Shown piece by piece: positions 42,508 through 53,396 of a stretch of DNA of 64,000 bases. The stretch is from Vicinamibacterales bacterium (GTDB taxonomy: Bacteria > Acidobacteriota > Vicinamibacteria > Vicinamibacterales > UBA2999). The notes under the pieces are model-generated. The model ran no database searches, was not told the origin of the DNA, and saw nothing but the letters and a program-made list of their open reading frames with translations. The translations under genes were made by a program, and so were the position numbers. The DNA is taken from positions 1-64,000 of the forward strand of contig JAWKHS010000019.1 of assembly GCA_041394705.1 (NCBI GenBank), read 5' to 3'. The stretch's first letter is position 1, and each line of letters starts with the position of its first letter.

Positions 42508-44118
42508 CTACAGCCGCCCGGACTCGAACTCGTCGGCGACATGGTGGCCGGCCCGCGCCGACAGCGCCATGATCGTCAGCCCGGGGTTCTGGTAGGGCGA
42601 GGTGGGGAAGGCGGCCGAGTCGGTGACGAACACGTTCGGGGCGTCCCAGCACTGGTTGCGGGCGTTCAGCACCGACGTCCGCGGGTCGGCGCCCATCGGC
42701 GCCCCTCCGGCCTCGTGAATCGCCGAACCCGGCAGGAGCGCGCCCTCCTTCGTGTAGACGAGGCGGCGCGTCAACTGGTAGACGGTGCGGCCCACCAGGC
42801 TCTCGCGGCGCAGGTGATCGACCTCGAGGCCGCATGTGCGCGCGAGGTCCCTGAGCGTCGCCTGCATGTCGCGCACCATGGCGGACTCGTTCTCGCCGTG
42901 CACGCAGCGGATGCGCGCCACGGGGAGGCCCCATGCGTCGACGGCCGCCGGGTCGAGCGTCACGCGGTTGGCCGGGTCGGCCAGCATCTCGCCGACGGCC
43001 ATGAAGAACCAGCCGGGCTCGATGCGGGCCACCGAGCCGAGCAGCGCGTAGCCGCGCAGGAACGAGGCGTCGCGCCGTCCATTGGCGTTGCGGAAGCTGG
43101 GCATGTAGATGCCGGACTGCGCGCCGAAGTCGTACGGGTCGGTCCGGGGCGCGCCTTCGATGGCGTGCGGTCCGGCTTCGAAGATCATCACGTGGTCGGT
43201 CAGGCCGGTTCCGAGGAGCCCTGACGAGTTGCCGAGGCCTCGCGGGTGCGCCGGCGAGGTGGAGTGGAGCAGAATCCGCAGCGTCTCGATCGTGGACGCG
43301 CAGAGCACGACGGCGCGCGCCCGCGCCTGGCGCCGGACCTTCGTGGTCCGCTCCACGTACTCCACGCCCGTGGCACGGCCGTCCGGGCCCGTGAGCACCT
43401 TCGACACGACCGCGTCGCTCTGGAGCGCGAGCCGCCCGGTGGCGCCGGCCGCGACGATGGGCGGCGGGATCCGCCCCGGCGCGTGGCGGACGATGCGGCA
43501 CGTGGTGGCCGGGCGATCCGTCCAGCTGGCGGCCAGGCGATCGAGGACGCCGCGCTCGGCGCCCGTGAGGGGCAGCGGCTGGTCGTAGACGCCGTCGGGG
43601 ATGCTCGCGACCCCCGCGGGACTGCCGTGCACGCCGAGAAAGCGCTCGACCTGCTCGTACCAGGGCGCCAGGTCCCCGTAGGACACGGGCCAGTCGGGGC
43701 CCGCGCCGTCCGTGCGCGCCGCATGCAGCTGCTCGTCCCCGATGCGCAGCGCGTTCCGGCCCCAGAGGTGGAGGCGCCCGCCGATCTGCCGTCCGCGATA
43801 CCAGTTGAAGGGCGCCCCGGCCTCGGTGGTGTACGGGTTCTCGCGATCGTTGACGAAGAGGTGGCGCGTCAGGCGGCTGAACGACATGCAGCGCGCCTGC
43901 ATCTGCTGCCCGTCGAGGAACGCCCGGGCGCGCGTCATCAGCTGGAGCTTCGAGCGATCGGCCGGAGGCGGCGGCGGAAAGTCCCGATCGAGGTCCAGCG
44001 ATCGGCCGGCCTCGAGCAGGAGCGTGGAGAGCCCGCGCTCCGTGAGCGCCTTGGCCGCCCAGCTGCCGGCGGCGCCCGACCCGACGACGATGGCGTCGTA
44101 CTCGCCCGCGCCGGCCAC
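42508..44118 (-). CDS. GMC-family FAD-dependent oxidoreductase
   Basis: A 536-residue flavoprotein. The N-terminal FAD site is VVGSGAAGSWAAKALTERG, NWYRGRQIGGRLHLWGRNA is the second FAD-contact region, and the C-terminal domain ends with AIHEAGGAPMG and PYQNPGLTIMALSARAGHH. Bacterial relatives oxidise sugars, sugar alcohols or glycosides. The GTG start overlaps the glycosyltransferase stop by one base, so it is the third gene of a coupled minus-strand operon. Confidence 0.85.
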   Translation of the reverse strand: MAGAGEYDAIVVGSGAAGSWAAKALTERGLSTLLLEAGRSLDLDRDFPPPPPADRSKLQLMTRARAFLDGQQMQARCMSFSRLTRHLFVNDRENPYTTEAGAPFNWYRGRQIGGRLHLWGRNALRIGDEQLHAARTDGAGPDWPVSYGDLAPWYEQVERFLGVHGSPAGVASIPDGVYDQPLPLTGAERGVLDRLAASWTDRPATTCRIVRHAPGRIPPPIVAAGATGRLALQSDAVVSKVLTGPDGRATGVEYVERTTKVRRQARARAVVLCASTIETLRILLHSTSPAHPRGLGNSSGLLGTGLTDHVMIFEAGPHAIEGAPRTDPYDFGAQSGIYMPSFRNANGRRDASFLRGYALLGSVARIEPGWFFMAVGEMLADPANRVTLDPAAVDAWGLPVARIRCVHGENESAMVRDMQATLRDLARTCGLEVDHLRRESLVGRTVYQLTRRLVYTKEGALLPGSAIHEAGGAPMGADPRTSVLNARNQCWDAPNVFVTDSAAFPTSPYQNPGLTIMALSARAGHHVADEFESGRL

Positions 44119-45056
44119 TAGCCGCGCCTCGTGACGTAGCCCCAGACTTCGCCGGCCGTCCACGCCATGAGCAGCGGCAGCATGACGGGCGCGGCCTGCC
44201 AGAAGCGCGACGACTGCCCGCGCCGGGCCTGCGCCGCGGCGTGCCGGCGGAAGAGCACGAGCGGCAGGAGGGGCCCGGCCGCGATGAATTTCAGGCGCTC
44301 GACGGTGGACACGTTCTTCGCGCGGATGTAGCCGAAGAGCCGGCCCCACTGGAAGCGCTCCGGCAGGACGCCGAGCAGGCTCGTGTACGGCGTCGTGTAG
44401 TCCACGACGGCCTCGGGCGTGAGGTACAGCGTCTCGCCGCGCTCGATGAGGCGCCAGTGCACCTCGGGCTCATGGAAGCGCGTGTGCCAGAGATCGCGCG
44501 TGAGCTCCACGGCCCGCCGCTTGTAGCAGACGTTCACGTCGGACACCCAGTCGCGCGGGCCGGCCTCGAAGGGCGGGGCGTAGCGCGAGAAGTCGCACGC
44601 ATAGAACGCCCAGTTCAGCCGATCGGCGGACGCGCTCTCGATGGCGCCGCCGATGACGGCGTGCGGCAGCTCGGCATGGAGGCGCGCCATGGTGGCGCAC
44701 CAGTCCGGGCGCGGCGGCGCCCGGTCCTCGAGGATCGCCACGAGATCGCCGGTGGCGCGCTTGAGTCCGGCGGCCCGCCGCCGGTCGAAGAGCTCGTGCT
44801 GGCCTCCGGCCGACGCGATCGGATGGGCGGGCTGGACGGCGCCGATGCTGAAGAACTCCACCTCGGGGAACTCGCCGGCCATCGCGCCGATGTCGGGCCG
44901 CGAGTCGTCGTACGGCGCCAGGATCTGCAGGGGCGGCGCCCCGCGCTGGGCGCGAAGGGCCAGAAGCATCCCCCTCAGCGTGTCGTGGCCGTCCACGATG
45001 GTGATGACCAGGCTCATCGTGCCGGGCACGACGGCGGGCGGGGCCCCGGTGCTCAT
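44118..45056 (-). CDS. Family-2-like membrane glycosyltransferase
   Basis: A 312-residue GT-A-type glycosyltransferase. The start SLVITIVDGHDTLRGMLLALRAQ is the nucleotide-sugar-binding first strand. ATGDLVAILEDRAPPRPDW contains the usual acidic sugar-nucleotide segment. A C-terminal hydrophobic pair (AAGPLLPLVLF and PVMLPLLMAWTAG) suggests membrane association. Acceptor and donor are unknown. It overlaps the Gfo/Idh gene by 4 bases (ATGA) and the GMC gene by 1 base. Confidence 0.78.
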   Translation of the reverse strand: MSTGAPPAVVPGTMSLVITIVDGHDTLRGMLLALRAQRGAPPLQILAPYDDSRPDIGAMAGEFPEVEFFSIGAVQPAHPIASAGGQHELFDRRRAAGLKRATGDLVAILEDRAPPRPDWCATMARLHAELPHAVIGGAIESASADRLNWAFYACDFSRYAPPFEAGPRDWVSDVNVCYKRRAVELTRDLWHTRFHEPEVHWRLIERGETLYLTPEAVVDYTTPYTSLLGVLPERFQWGRLFGYIRAKNVSTVERLKFIAAGPLLPLVLFRRHAAAQARRGQSSRFWQAAPVMLPLLMAWTAGEVWGYVTRRG

Positions 45057-46108
45057 GCGGGCATGCGGCCGAGCACGGGCAGCCGGACCGGCTGGCCGGA
45101 GACGGCGCTGTCGCGCACGGCCTCGGCCACCTCCGCCGCGCGAAGCCCCGCGTAGCCGTCGGCGATCGTCAGGTCGCGCCGGCCGGCGGTGAGCGCCAGG
45201 AAGTCGTCGAGCTCTTCGCGGAACGACTTCAGCGCCGTGGTCTTCCACGAGAAGAGCTTCTCGCGCAGGATGATCTCGGGGTAGTAGCGCTCCTGCTTCG
45301 CGGGCGCGCCGCCCGGCCGGTCCATCGTGATGAGCGTGTTGCGCATCGGCGCGTACGCCGCGCGGACCATCCCCTTGTCGCCATAGGCCTCGATGAAGAA
45401 GCCGTAGCCCTTCCACTCGGTCCAGGTCGCGTGGTACGACGCGGCGATCCCGTCCGGGCTCCGGAAGACGGCCATCGCGTTGTCCTCGGAGCCGGGGACG
45501 TTCCAGATGCGATTGGTCGAGATGCCGTAGACGTCGGTGATCTCACCGAGGAAGTAGCGCGTGAGGTCGGTCATGTGGATGCCCACGTCCCACATCGCGC
45601 CGCCGCCCGACATCGGGGCCTTGTACTCCCAGTCGTGCACGAACTTCGGCAGCCCCTCGTGGCCGCCGAACACGCGGAAGTGGTCCACGGCGCCGATGCG
45701 CCCCTCGGCGATCGCCTCCCGCATGAACTTCACGGCGGGGTAGTAGCGGAGGTTGAAGCCCACGCCGAACGCACGCTTCGCGGCGAGCGCGGCGTCCACG
45801 AGCCGCCGGGTGCTGGCCGCCGTGTTCGTGACCGGCTTCTCCACGAGCACGTGCAGGCCGCGTGCGAAGGCCGTGAGGCACGTGTCGTCGTGCACGTGGA
45901 CGGGCGTCGAGATGACCACCGCGTCCATGGGGACGTCGAAGAACGCCTCGAGCGAGGGGGCCACCACCGCACCGGAGCCGGCCGCCGCGCGCCGTGCACT
46001 CTCGGCGTTCACGTCGTGGACGGCGACCAGTTGTGTGGAGGAGTGCTCGCGAACGGTCGTGGCGCGGAGCTGCCCGATCTTGCCCGTGCCGACGACGCCT
46101 ATGCGCAT
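45053..46108 (-). CDS. Gfo/Idh/MocA-family NAD(P)-dependent sugar oxidoreductase
   Basis: A 351-residue oxidoreductase. The Rossmann start is IGVVGTGKIGQLRA and the conserved Lys is in VLVEKPVTNT. GGGAMWDVGIHMTDLTRYFLG is the substrate-site His motif of the family. Members interconvert sugar hydroxyl and keto groups, often with UDP-sugars or inositols. The start at MRIGVVG (46108) is preferred over an upstream ATG at 46144. It is the first gene of the Gfo-glycosyltransferase-GMC operon. Confidence 0.85.
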   Translation of the reverse strand: MRIGVVGTGKIGQLRATTVREHSSTQLVAVHDVNAESARRAAAGSGAVVAPSLEAFFDVPMDAVVISTPVHVHDDTCLTAFARGLHVLVEKPVTNTAASTRRLVDAALAAKRAFGVGFNLRYYPAVKFMREAIAEGRIGAVDHFRVFGGHEGLPKFVHDWEYKAPMSGGGAMWDVGIHMTDLTRYFLGEITDVYGISTNRIWNVPGSEDNAMAVFRSPDGIAASYHATWTEWKGYGFFIEAYGDKGMVRAAYAPMRNTLITMDRPGGAPAKQERYYPEIILREKLFSWKTTALKSFREELDDFLALTAGRRDLTIADGYAGLRAAEVAEAVRDSAVSGQPVRLPVLGRMPA

Positions 46109-46265
46109 ACCGTCGGACCCATGCGATCCCGGCGAGAATACCACACGGATCCGGCGCGATCGGCGGTCCCGCGGCGGCGGTCGGCCGCTTTCGGTGCCTT
46201 CGCGCGCGAGCCGGCGCAGCGGCGTGACGCGGCGCCGGCGGCGCGTTCGCGCCGCGCGATTCCCA

Positions 46266-47786
46266 TCACCGGGCGTGCGCGAGCCGGCAGGCCTCCGACA
46301 GGAGGTGGCCGGCCCAGTCGTACACCGTGTGCGAGAGCACCTCGTGCCTGAGCCCGCGCATGCGGCGCCGCTGCTCGTCCTCGGGCATGGCGAGGGCCTC
46401 GTGGAGGGCGGCGGCGAACTCGTCGGGCGCGAACGGATTCACGGGGACCACGTCGGCCAGCGCCCTCGCCGCGCCCGTGAACTCCGACAGCACCAGCACC
46501 CCGCCCTCGTCGGCGCGCGCCGCCACGAACTCCTTCGCGACGAGGTTCATCCCGTCGTGCAGCGACGAGACGACGCAGACGTCGGCCGCCCGGTAGAGCG
46601 CGCCGACCTCGGCCGGCGTGTGGTGCTGGCGGCGGTAGACGACGGGGGTCCATCGCGCGGTCCCGAACCGCGCGTTGATCGCGGCCGCCTGCGCCTTGAC
46701 CTCGTCGCCGAGCGCCCGGTAGCGGTCGATCCTGTCCCGCGTCGGCGCGCCGATCTGGAGCAGCACGACCCGCCCGTGCCACTCCGGCCGGCGTTCCAGC
46801 AGGCGTTCGAACGCGGTGAGGCGCTCGGGAATGCCCTTGGTGTAGTCCAGCCGGTCCACGCCCATGACGAGGCGCACGTCGCCCTTCAGGCCCAGGCGGC
46901 GCCGGGTGGCGGCCACATCGCGCGCCCAGTCGCGGCCGGGCGCCACCGGGGCCCACAGCGACGGGTCGATGCTGATCGGACTCGGCTTGACGAAGGTGCG
47001 GTGCCCGCCGCGGTGGACGGCGAAGTGCTCGCGATCGACGCGTGCCTCGAGCGTGCGGTCCACGGTCTCGAGGAAGTTGTTGCAGTGGTACTGCAGGTGG
47101 AAGGCCAGCAGGTCGTTGCCCAGCAGGCCGTCGAGGATCTCGTCCTTCCACGGGCAGATGCGGAACGCCTCGGCGTTCGGCCACGGGATGTGCCAGAACT
47201 GGCAGACGACGGCGCCCGGCCTGGCCGCCTTGATCATCCGTGGCAGGAGCGCGAAGTGGTAGTCCTGGACGAACACGATCGCGCGTCCGTCGCCGATCTC
47301 GTCGACGACCGTGTCGGCGAACCGGCGGTTGACCTCGACGTACTGGCGCCAGTCGGGCTCGTCGAACACCGGCCGTGCGTAGGCGATGTGGCAGAGCGGC
47401 CAGAGGGCGCTGTTGGCCAGGCCGTAGTAGTAGCCGTCCTCCTCGGGTTCCGAGAGCCAGACCCGGCGCAGCGTGTAGGCGGGCGCATCCGGCGGCACCG
47501 CCACCCGGCCTTCGGCGTCGGCGCTCTCGCGGTCACCGGACCCGCTGCCGTGCGCGACCCAGGTGCCGCCGCACGCGCGCATCACGGGATCCAGCGCGGT
47601 CACGAGCCCGCTGGCGGGCTGCATCCAGCTGAGTCCGTCGTCCGACGGCCGGCCGAGCAGGCGGCCCAGCAGGCCCTGCCGGCGCACCTGCTTGACGTGG
47701 ATGTAGGGCTCGCGGTTCGCGACCACGATGAGGCGGGTGTCGCCCAGGCGCGACGCCACCGAGCGCGCCAGGACCGCGCCCGTCAT
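46266..47786 (-). CDS. otsA: Trehalose-6-phosphate synthase (OtsA-like, GT20)
   Basis: A 506-residue GT20 enzyme that makes trehalose-6-phosphate from a nucleotide glucose and glucose-6-phosphate. Landmarks are RLIVVANREPY at the start, VQDYHFALLP, QFWHIPWPNAEAF, GVDRLDYTKGIPERL, and the C-terminal SSLHDGMNLVAKEFVAAR followed by VLSEFTGAA. No trehalose-phosphatase (OtsB) gene is adjacent. ATG 47786 gives the usual short lead-in; the frame is open further upstream to 48068, but that sequence has no family match. Confidence 0.87.
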   Translation of the reverse strand: MTGAVLARSVASRLGDTRLIVVANREPYIHVKQVRRQGLLGRLLGRPSDDGLSWMQPASGLVTALDPVMRACGGTWVAHGSGSGDRESADAEGRVAVPPDAPAYTLRRVWLSEPEEDGYYYGLANSALWPLCHIAYARPVFDEPDWRQYVEVNRRFADTVVDEIGDGRAIVFVQDYHFALLPRMIKAARPGAVVCQFWHIPWPNAEAFRICPWKDEILDGLLGNDLLAFHLQYHCNNFLETVDRTLEARVDREHFAVHRGGHRTFVKPSPISIDPSLWAPVAPGRDWARDVAATRRRLGLKGDVRLVMGVDRLDYTKGIPERLTAFERLLERRPEWHGRVVLLQIGAPTRDRIDRYRALGDEVKAQAAAINARFGTARWTPVVYRRQHHTPAEVGALYRAADVCVVSSLHDGMNLVAKEFVAARADEGGVLVLSEFTGAARALADVVPVNPFAPDEFAAALHEALAMPEDEQRRRMRGLRHEVLSHTVYDWAGHLLSEACRLAHAR

Positions 47787-48143
47787 CGGGGCGGCTCCGC
47801 CGCGTGCGATCGACGCTCGTATCCGGCCATCCGTCCCTCCGCGCCGATCCGGCACCCGTTGGGCGAGGTCGGCGACGCGGCGCCCGCGAGTGGTGCGCGG
47901 GCGATCGAACATGACGCAGGGCGGCGGCGCGGCCGACTCGAACCAGGCGGGGAGCGGCTGGAGTCGGCGTGGTCCGGGGCTCGGCGGGCGGGCCGTGGTC
48001 ACGGCCGCACGAGCGCCCGCGCCCTCACGCCGTACGCGGCATGAAGGCGCCCGCGGGGTCGGAGCCATCCTAGATCGGGTCGCGCGGCGGAGCCAACGGG
48101 CCCGGCCGGCGACGGTCCGGCCGTGGCGGCCCGGGCGCCTCCG
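47787..48143. other. Gene-free interval upstream of otsA
   Basis: The only stretch over 300 bases without a gene I can support. It lies between the dUTPase stop and the otsA start, both on the minus strand. I see no repeat-family copy, no clear promoter and no RNA-like structure. Open frames here are short or shadows of high GC. It presumably holds the otsA promoter. Confidence 0.5.
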
Positions 48144-48572
48144 CTACTGCCCGGTGCTGCCGAAGCCGCCGCGCGAGGGGCCGTCGGCCGTGCCTTCCAC
48201 GAAGCTGACCCGTGGGGCGGCCAGCACCATGCCCTGCGCGATCCGATCCCCCTGCCGGATCGTCACCGGCGCGTCGGTCACGTTGATGACCTGGATCTTC
48301 ACCTCGTCGGCAGGGCCGCAGTAGTCGCTGTCCACCACCCCGACGCCGTTGGCCACCATCAGGCCGCGCTTCAGCGGCGTGCTGCTCCGCGCCAGGATGG
48401 CCAGGAAGTACCCGGCCGGCACCTGGACGACGAGACCGGTGGGCACGAGCTGGATGCCGTGGGGTGGCACCTCGACGTCGGCTGCCGCGGCCAGGTCGAA
48501 GGCCGCGGCGCCGGGCGTCTCGTAGCGGGGCAGGGACACGTGGGGGACGAGCCGTGTGACGGTGACGGTCAT
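48144..48572 (-). CDS. dut: Deoxyuridine 5'-triphosphate nucleotidohydrolase (dUTPase)
   Basis: A 142-residue trimeric dUTPase that hydrolyses dUTP to dUMP. All five motifs appear in order: PGAAAFDLAA, ARSSTPLKRG, NGVGVVDSDYCGPADEVKIQ, QGDRIAQGMV and a C-terminal GGFGSTG that closes over the active site. Length is normal. It is divergent from the M16 protease gene across 104 bases. Confidence 0.93.
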   Translation of the reverse strand: MTVTVTRLVPHVSLPRYETPGAAAFDLAAAADVEVPPHGIQLVPTGLVVQVPAGYFLAILARSSTPLKRGLMVANGVGVVDSDYCGPADEVKIQVINVTDAPVTIRQGDRIAQGMVLAAPRVSFVEGTADGPSRGGFGSTGQ

Positions 48573-48676
48573 GCCCGGCGATTCTAGCGGGGCCTCGGCG
48601 CCTCCGAACGATTCGGGGGATGATGAGGCGGCCCGGGACGAACCGCGGCCGCCGCTGCGCCGTCTGAAGGACACCC

Positions 48677-51532
48677 ATGACCTCACGCTTCCGGTTCGCG
48701 CTCCTCGGCCTCTCCCTGTGCGTCCTCGCGCTGGCGTCCCGCCCGGCGGGCCAGACATCGGCCCCGGCCATTCCCGTGCCGCGCCAGGCGCCGGCCGTGG
48801 TCACGGCCCCCGACGCGCGGCTGCCGCTCGACCCGGCGATCCGCGAGGGCCGGCTGCCCAACGGTCTCCGCTACTTCCTGCGCCGGAACGGCCGGCCGGC
48901 CAACCGGGTGTCCCTGCGGCTGGCCGTCGACGTCGGCTCCATCGAGGAAGCCGACGACCAGCGCGGCCTCGCCCACTTCCTCGAGCACATGGCGTTCAAC
49001 GGCAGCGAGCACTTCCCCCCGGGTGAGCTCGTCTCCTTTCTCGAGTCGATCGGGGCGCGCTTCGGCCCGCACGTGAACGCGTCGACCTCGTTCGACGAGA
49101 CGATCTACATGCTCGACGTCCCGACGGACCGCGACGGCTACGTGGCCAAGGGGCTCCTGGCCCTGCGCGACTTCGCGGGCGGCGCGCTGCTCACCACCGA
49201 GGAAATCGACAAGGAACGCGGGGTGGTCATCGAGGAGTGGCGCGGGCGGCTCGGGGCCGGCTCGCGCATCACCGACCAGCAGCTGCCGGTGCTGTTCGCC
49301 AACTCGCGCTACGCCGATCGGCTGCCGATCGGGCTGCCCGAGACCCTGCGGACGTTCCCGCCTGAGCGGCTGCGCGACTTCTACAAGACGTGGTACCGCG
49401 CGGACCGCATGGCGGTCGTGGTCGCCGGCGACGTCCCGCTCGACGAGGCCGAGCGGCTCGTGCGCACCACCTTCGGCGACCTGCCGACGCCGGGCGCGCC
49501 GCCTCCGGCCGTGGATCGCCGGGTGCCGGCGCACGCTCAGCCGCTCGAGAAGATGGTCGTGGACGCGGAAGCGCAGCAGTGGAGCGTGACGGCGGCCTTC
49601 AAGCGCACGCCCGAGCCGGAAGGCACGGCCGGCGCCTACCGCGCGTCGGTGGTCCGCTCGCTGGCCTCGCAGATGCTGAACGCGCGCCTCGCCGAGCTGG
49701 CGCGCCGGGCCGACGCCCCATTCCTGGCGGCCGACTCCGGCACGTCGTCGATCGGGCGCAACCTGGCGATCTACGAGCTGAGCGCGCAGGTGCCGGCGGG
49801 GAAGACCGCGGAAGGCCTCGACGCCGTCGTCCGCGAAGCCCGCCGGGCCGCCCAGTTCGGCTTCTCGCCGGCGGAGGTGGACCGCGCGAAGCGGTCGGTG
49901 CTGGCCGATTACGAGCGCGCCTACAACGAGCGCGGCAACAGCGAGAGCCCCTCGCTGGCCAACGAGCTCGTGCGGCACTTCCTGACCGGCGAGCCGGCGC
50001 CGGGCATCGCCTACGAGTTCGAGCTGGTCAAGGCGTTCATGGCCGGCGTCACGGCGGACGAGCTCACGGGCGCCGTCAAGAACCTCCTCTCAGGGAGCCG
50101 CGTCGTGCTGGGCGTGGCCCCGGCGTCGGCCGGCGCGGCCGCCCCCACCGACGACACGCTGCGGACGGCCCTGGCAGCCGCCTTTGCCGGTCCGGTGACG
50201 CCGTGGGTGGACGAGACCGCGGGCCGCGCGCTCGTCGCGGACGTGCCGGCGCCGGGGAAGGTGACGGGGCGCCGCCAGATTCCCGAGATCGGGGTGACGG
50301 TACTCACGCTGTCGAACGGCATGGAGGTGTGGCTGAAGCCGACCGACTTCAAGGCCGACCAGGTGGTGTTCAGCGCCTACGCCTTCGGCGGCAGCTCGCT
50401 TGCGACGGAGGCCGACTATCAGGACGCCGTGATGGCGCCCGTGCTCGTCGGCCTGGGCGGCGTGGGCGGCTTCACGCCCGTCGATCTCGAGAAGGTGCTG
50501 GCCGGCCGCATCGCCTCGGCGTCCCCCGACATCGACACCTACACCCACGGCATCTCGGGCTCGTCCACGCCGAAGGACCTCGAGACGGCGCTCCAGCTCG
50601 TCTACCTCACCTTCACCGCGCCGGACATGGACGACGCGGCGTTCGCGCTCCTCAAGCGGCGTCTCGGCGCCATCATCGAGAACCGCCGCTCGAATCCGCG
50701 GGCCGTGTTCGGCGAAGCCGTGCGCCTGGCGACGACGTCCGGCCACTACACCGCCAAGTCGCTGACGGTGGACGACGTCGGCCGGCTCGACCTCGACGTG
50801 ATGCGCCGCGGCTACGCCCAGCGCTACGCCAACGCCGCCGACTTCACCTTCTTCATGGTCGGCGCCTTCACCGAGGCGGACGTCGAGCCCATGATCGCGC
50901 AGTGGCTGGCGGCGCTGCCGTCCACGGGTCCGCGGCGCACGGCGTTCAAGGACGTCGGCGTGCGGTTTCCGTCGAAGGTCGACCGCGAGGTCGTGACGAT
51001 GGGGAAGGAGCCGGCCAGCCAGACGGTGATGGCCTTCTTCGCCGACACGGGCCTCGACGAGATGGAGATGCACCGCGCGCGGGCGGCCTCCACGCTGGTC
51101 GGCATGCGGCTGCGCGAGATCCTGCGCGAGCAGCTGGGCGGCACCTACGGCGTGAGCGTGGCCTACGGCAACGCGGCGCCCCAGAAGGGCTACGGGTCGA
51201 TCACGGTGTCGTTCGGCAGCGCCCCCGACCGGGTGGACATGCTGCAGAAGGCCGTCCTCGACGAGATCACGCGCCTGCGGACCGAGGGGCCGTCGGCCGA
51301 CGACCTGCAGAAGGTGCAGGAGATGGAGCGCCGCGACCTCGAGACGTCCGCCCGCCAGAACCAGTACTGGCTGGGCTCGATGCAGACCGTGCACATCCTC
51401 GGCTGGGACGCCCGTTCGATCGCGCGCCGCGCCGAGCGCACGAGCGCGCTCACGGTGCCGATCCTCCACCAGACGATCCAGCGCTATTTCCCCCTGGACC
51501 GGTACGTGGTGGTGACCCTGCGGCCCGAATAG
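48677..51532 (+). CDS. Secreted M16-family zinc metalloprotease
   Basis: A 951-residue double-M16 protease with a signal peptide (FALLGLSLCVLALASRPAGQ). The inverted zinc motif HFLEH lies in GLAHFLEHMAFNGS, with the third ligand Glu in TTEEIDKERGVVIEEW. The C-terminal half is the second, inactive M16 pair with EQLGGTYGVSV, the usual R/Y substrate-clamp region. Relatives degrade small peptides in the periplasm. The downstream EttA gene starts 141 bases later after a large inverted repeat. Confidence 0.88.
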   Translation: MTSRFRFALLGLSLCVLALASRPAGQTSAPAIPVPRQAPAVVTAPDARLPLDPAIREGRLPNGLRYFLRRNGRPANRVSLRLAVDVGSIEEADDQRGLAHFLEHMAFNGSEHFPPGELVSFLESIGARFGPHVNASTSFDETIYMLDVPTDRDGYVAKGLLALRDFAGGALLTTEEIDKERGVVIEEWRGRLGAGSRITDQQLPVLFANSRYADRLPIGLPETLRTFPPERLRDFYKTWYRADRMAVVVAGDVPLDEAERLVRTTFGDLPTPGAPPPAVDRRVPAHAQPLEKMVVDAEAQQWSVTAAFKRTPEPEGTAGAYRASVVRSLASQMLNARLAELARRADAPFLAADSGTSSIGRNLAIYELSAQVPAGKTAEGLDAVVREARRAAQFGFSPAEVDRAKRSVLADYERAYNERGNSESPSLANELVRHFLTGEPAPGIAYEFELVKAFMAGVTADELTGAVKNLLSGSRVVLGVAPASAGAAAPTDDTLRTALAAAFAGPVTPWVDETAGRALVADVPAPGKVTGRRQIPEIGVTVLTLSNGMEVWLKPTDFKADQVVFSAYAFGGSSLATEADYQDAVMAPVLVGLGGVGGFTPVDLEKVLAGRIASASPDIDTYTHGISGSSTPKDLETALQLVYLTFTAPDMDDAAFALLKRRLGAIIENRRSNPRAVFGEAVRLATTSGHYTAKSLTVDDVGRLDLDVMRRGYAQRYANAADFTFFMVGAFTEADVEPMIAQWLAALPSTGPRRTAFKDVGVRFPSKVDREVVTMGKEPASQTVMAFFADTGLDEMEMHRARAASTLVGMRLREILREQLGGTYGVSVAYGNAAPQKGYGSITVSFGSAPDRVDMLQKAVLDEITRLRTEGPSADDLQKVQEMERRDLETSARQNQYWLGSMQTVHILGWDARSIARRAERTSALTVPILHQTIQRYFPLDRYVVVTLRPE

Positions 51533-51533
51533 T

Positions 51534-51668
51534 GGCGGGGCCCGGGCCTCGGGGCTCGGGTCACCCCGGTCACGCTGCTGTAGAATCGGCGAGATAGCTC
51601 GGTCACGTGGCGGGATGTCTTGGGGGGCGGGTCTCCCGAGGCCCGAGCCCCGGATCCCGGGCCCCGCC
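51534..51668. repeat. GC-rich inverted-repeat element between the M16 protease and ettA
   Basis: A 27-base left arm (51534-51560) and right arm (51642-51668) are inverted copies except for a 4-base internal block. The spacer is 81 bases. The spacer contains TAGAAT (51581-51586), a possible -10 box, and two direct copies of GGTCACG (51569-51575 and 51600-51606). The right arm stops 4 bases before the ettA start codon. Confidence 0.8.
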
Positions 51669-51672
51669 AGCG

Positions 51673-53349
<1,677 letters not shown>

Positions 53350-53350
53350 A

Positions 53351-53382
53351 ACCGGGGCCCGAGACCCGGAACCCGAGCCCCG
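53351..53382. repeat. GC-rich repeat between ettA and the DinB-like gene
   Basis: A 32-base copy with CCGGGGCCCGAG at one end and CCCGAGCCCCG at the other, able to fold on itself. It directly precedes the AGGAGG ribosome site (53385-53390) of the next gene. Confidence 0.7.
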
Positions 53383-53396
53383 CCAGGAGGTGGACC

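Noticed and set aside
47787..48143. Extra N-terminal coding or small genes upstream of otsA
   Set aside because: The open frame continues to 48068 but its translation has no family match and typical shadow composition.
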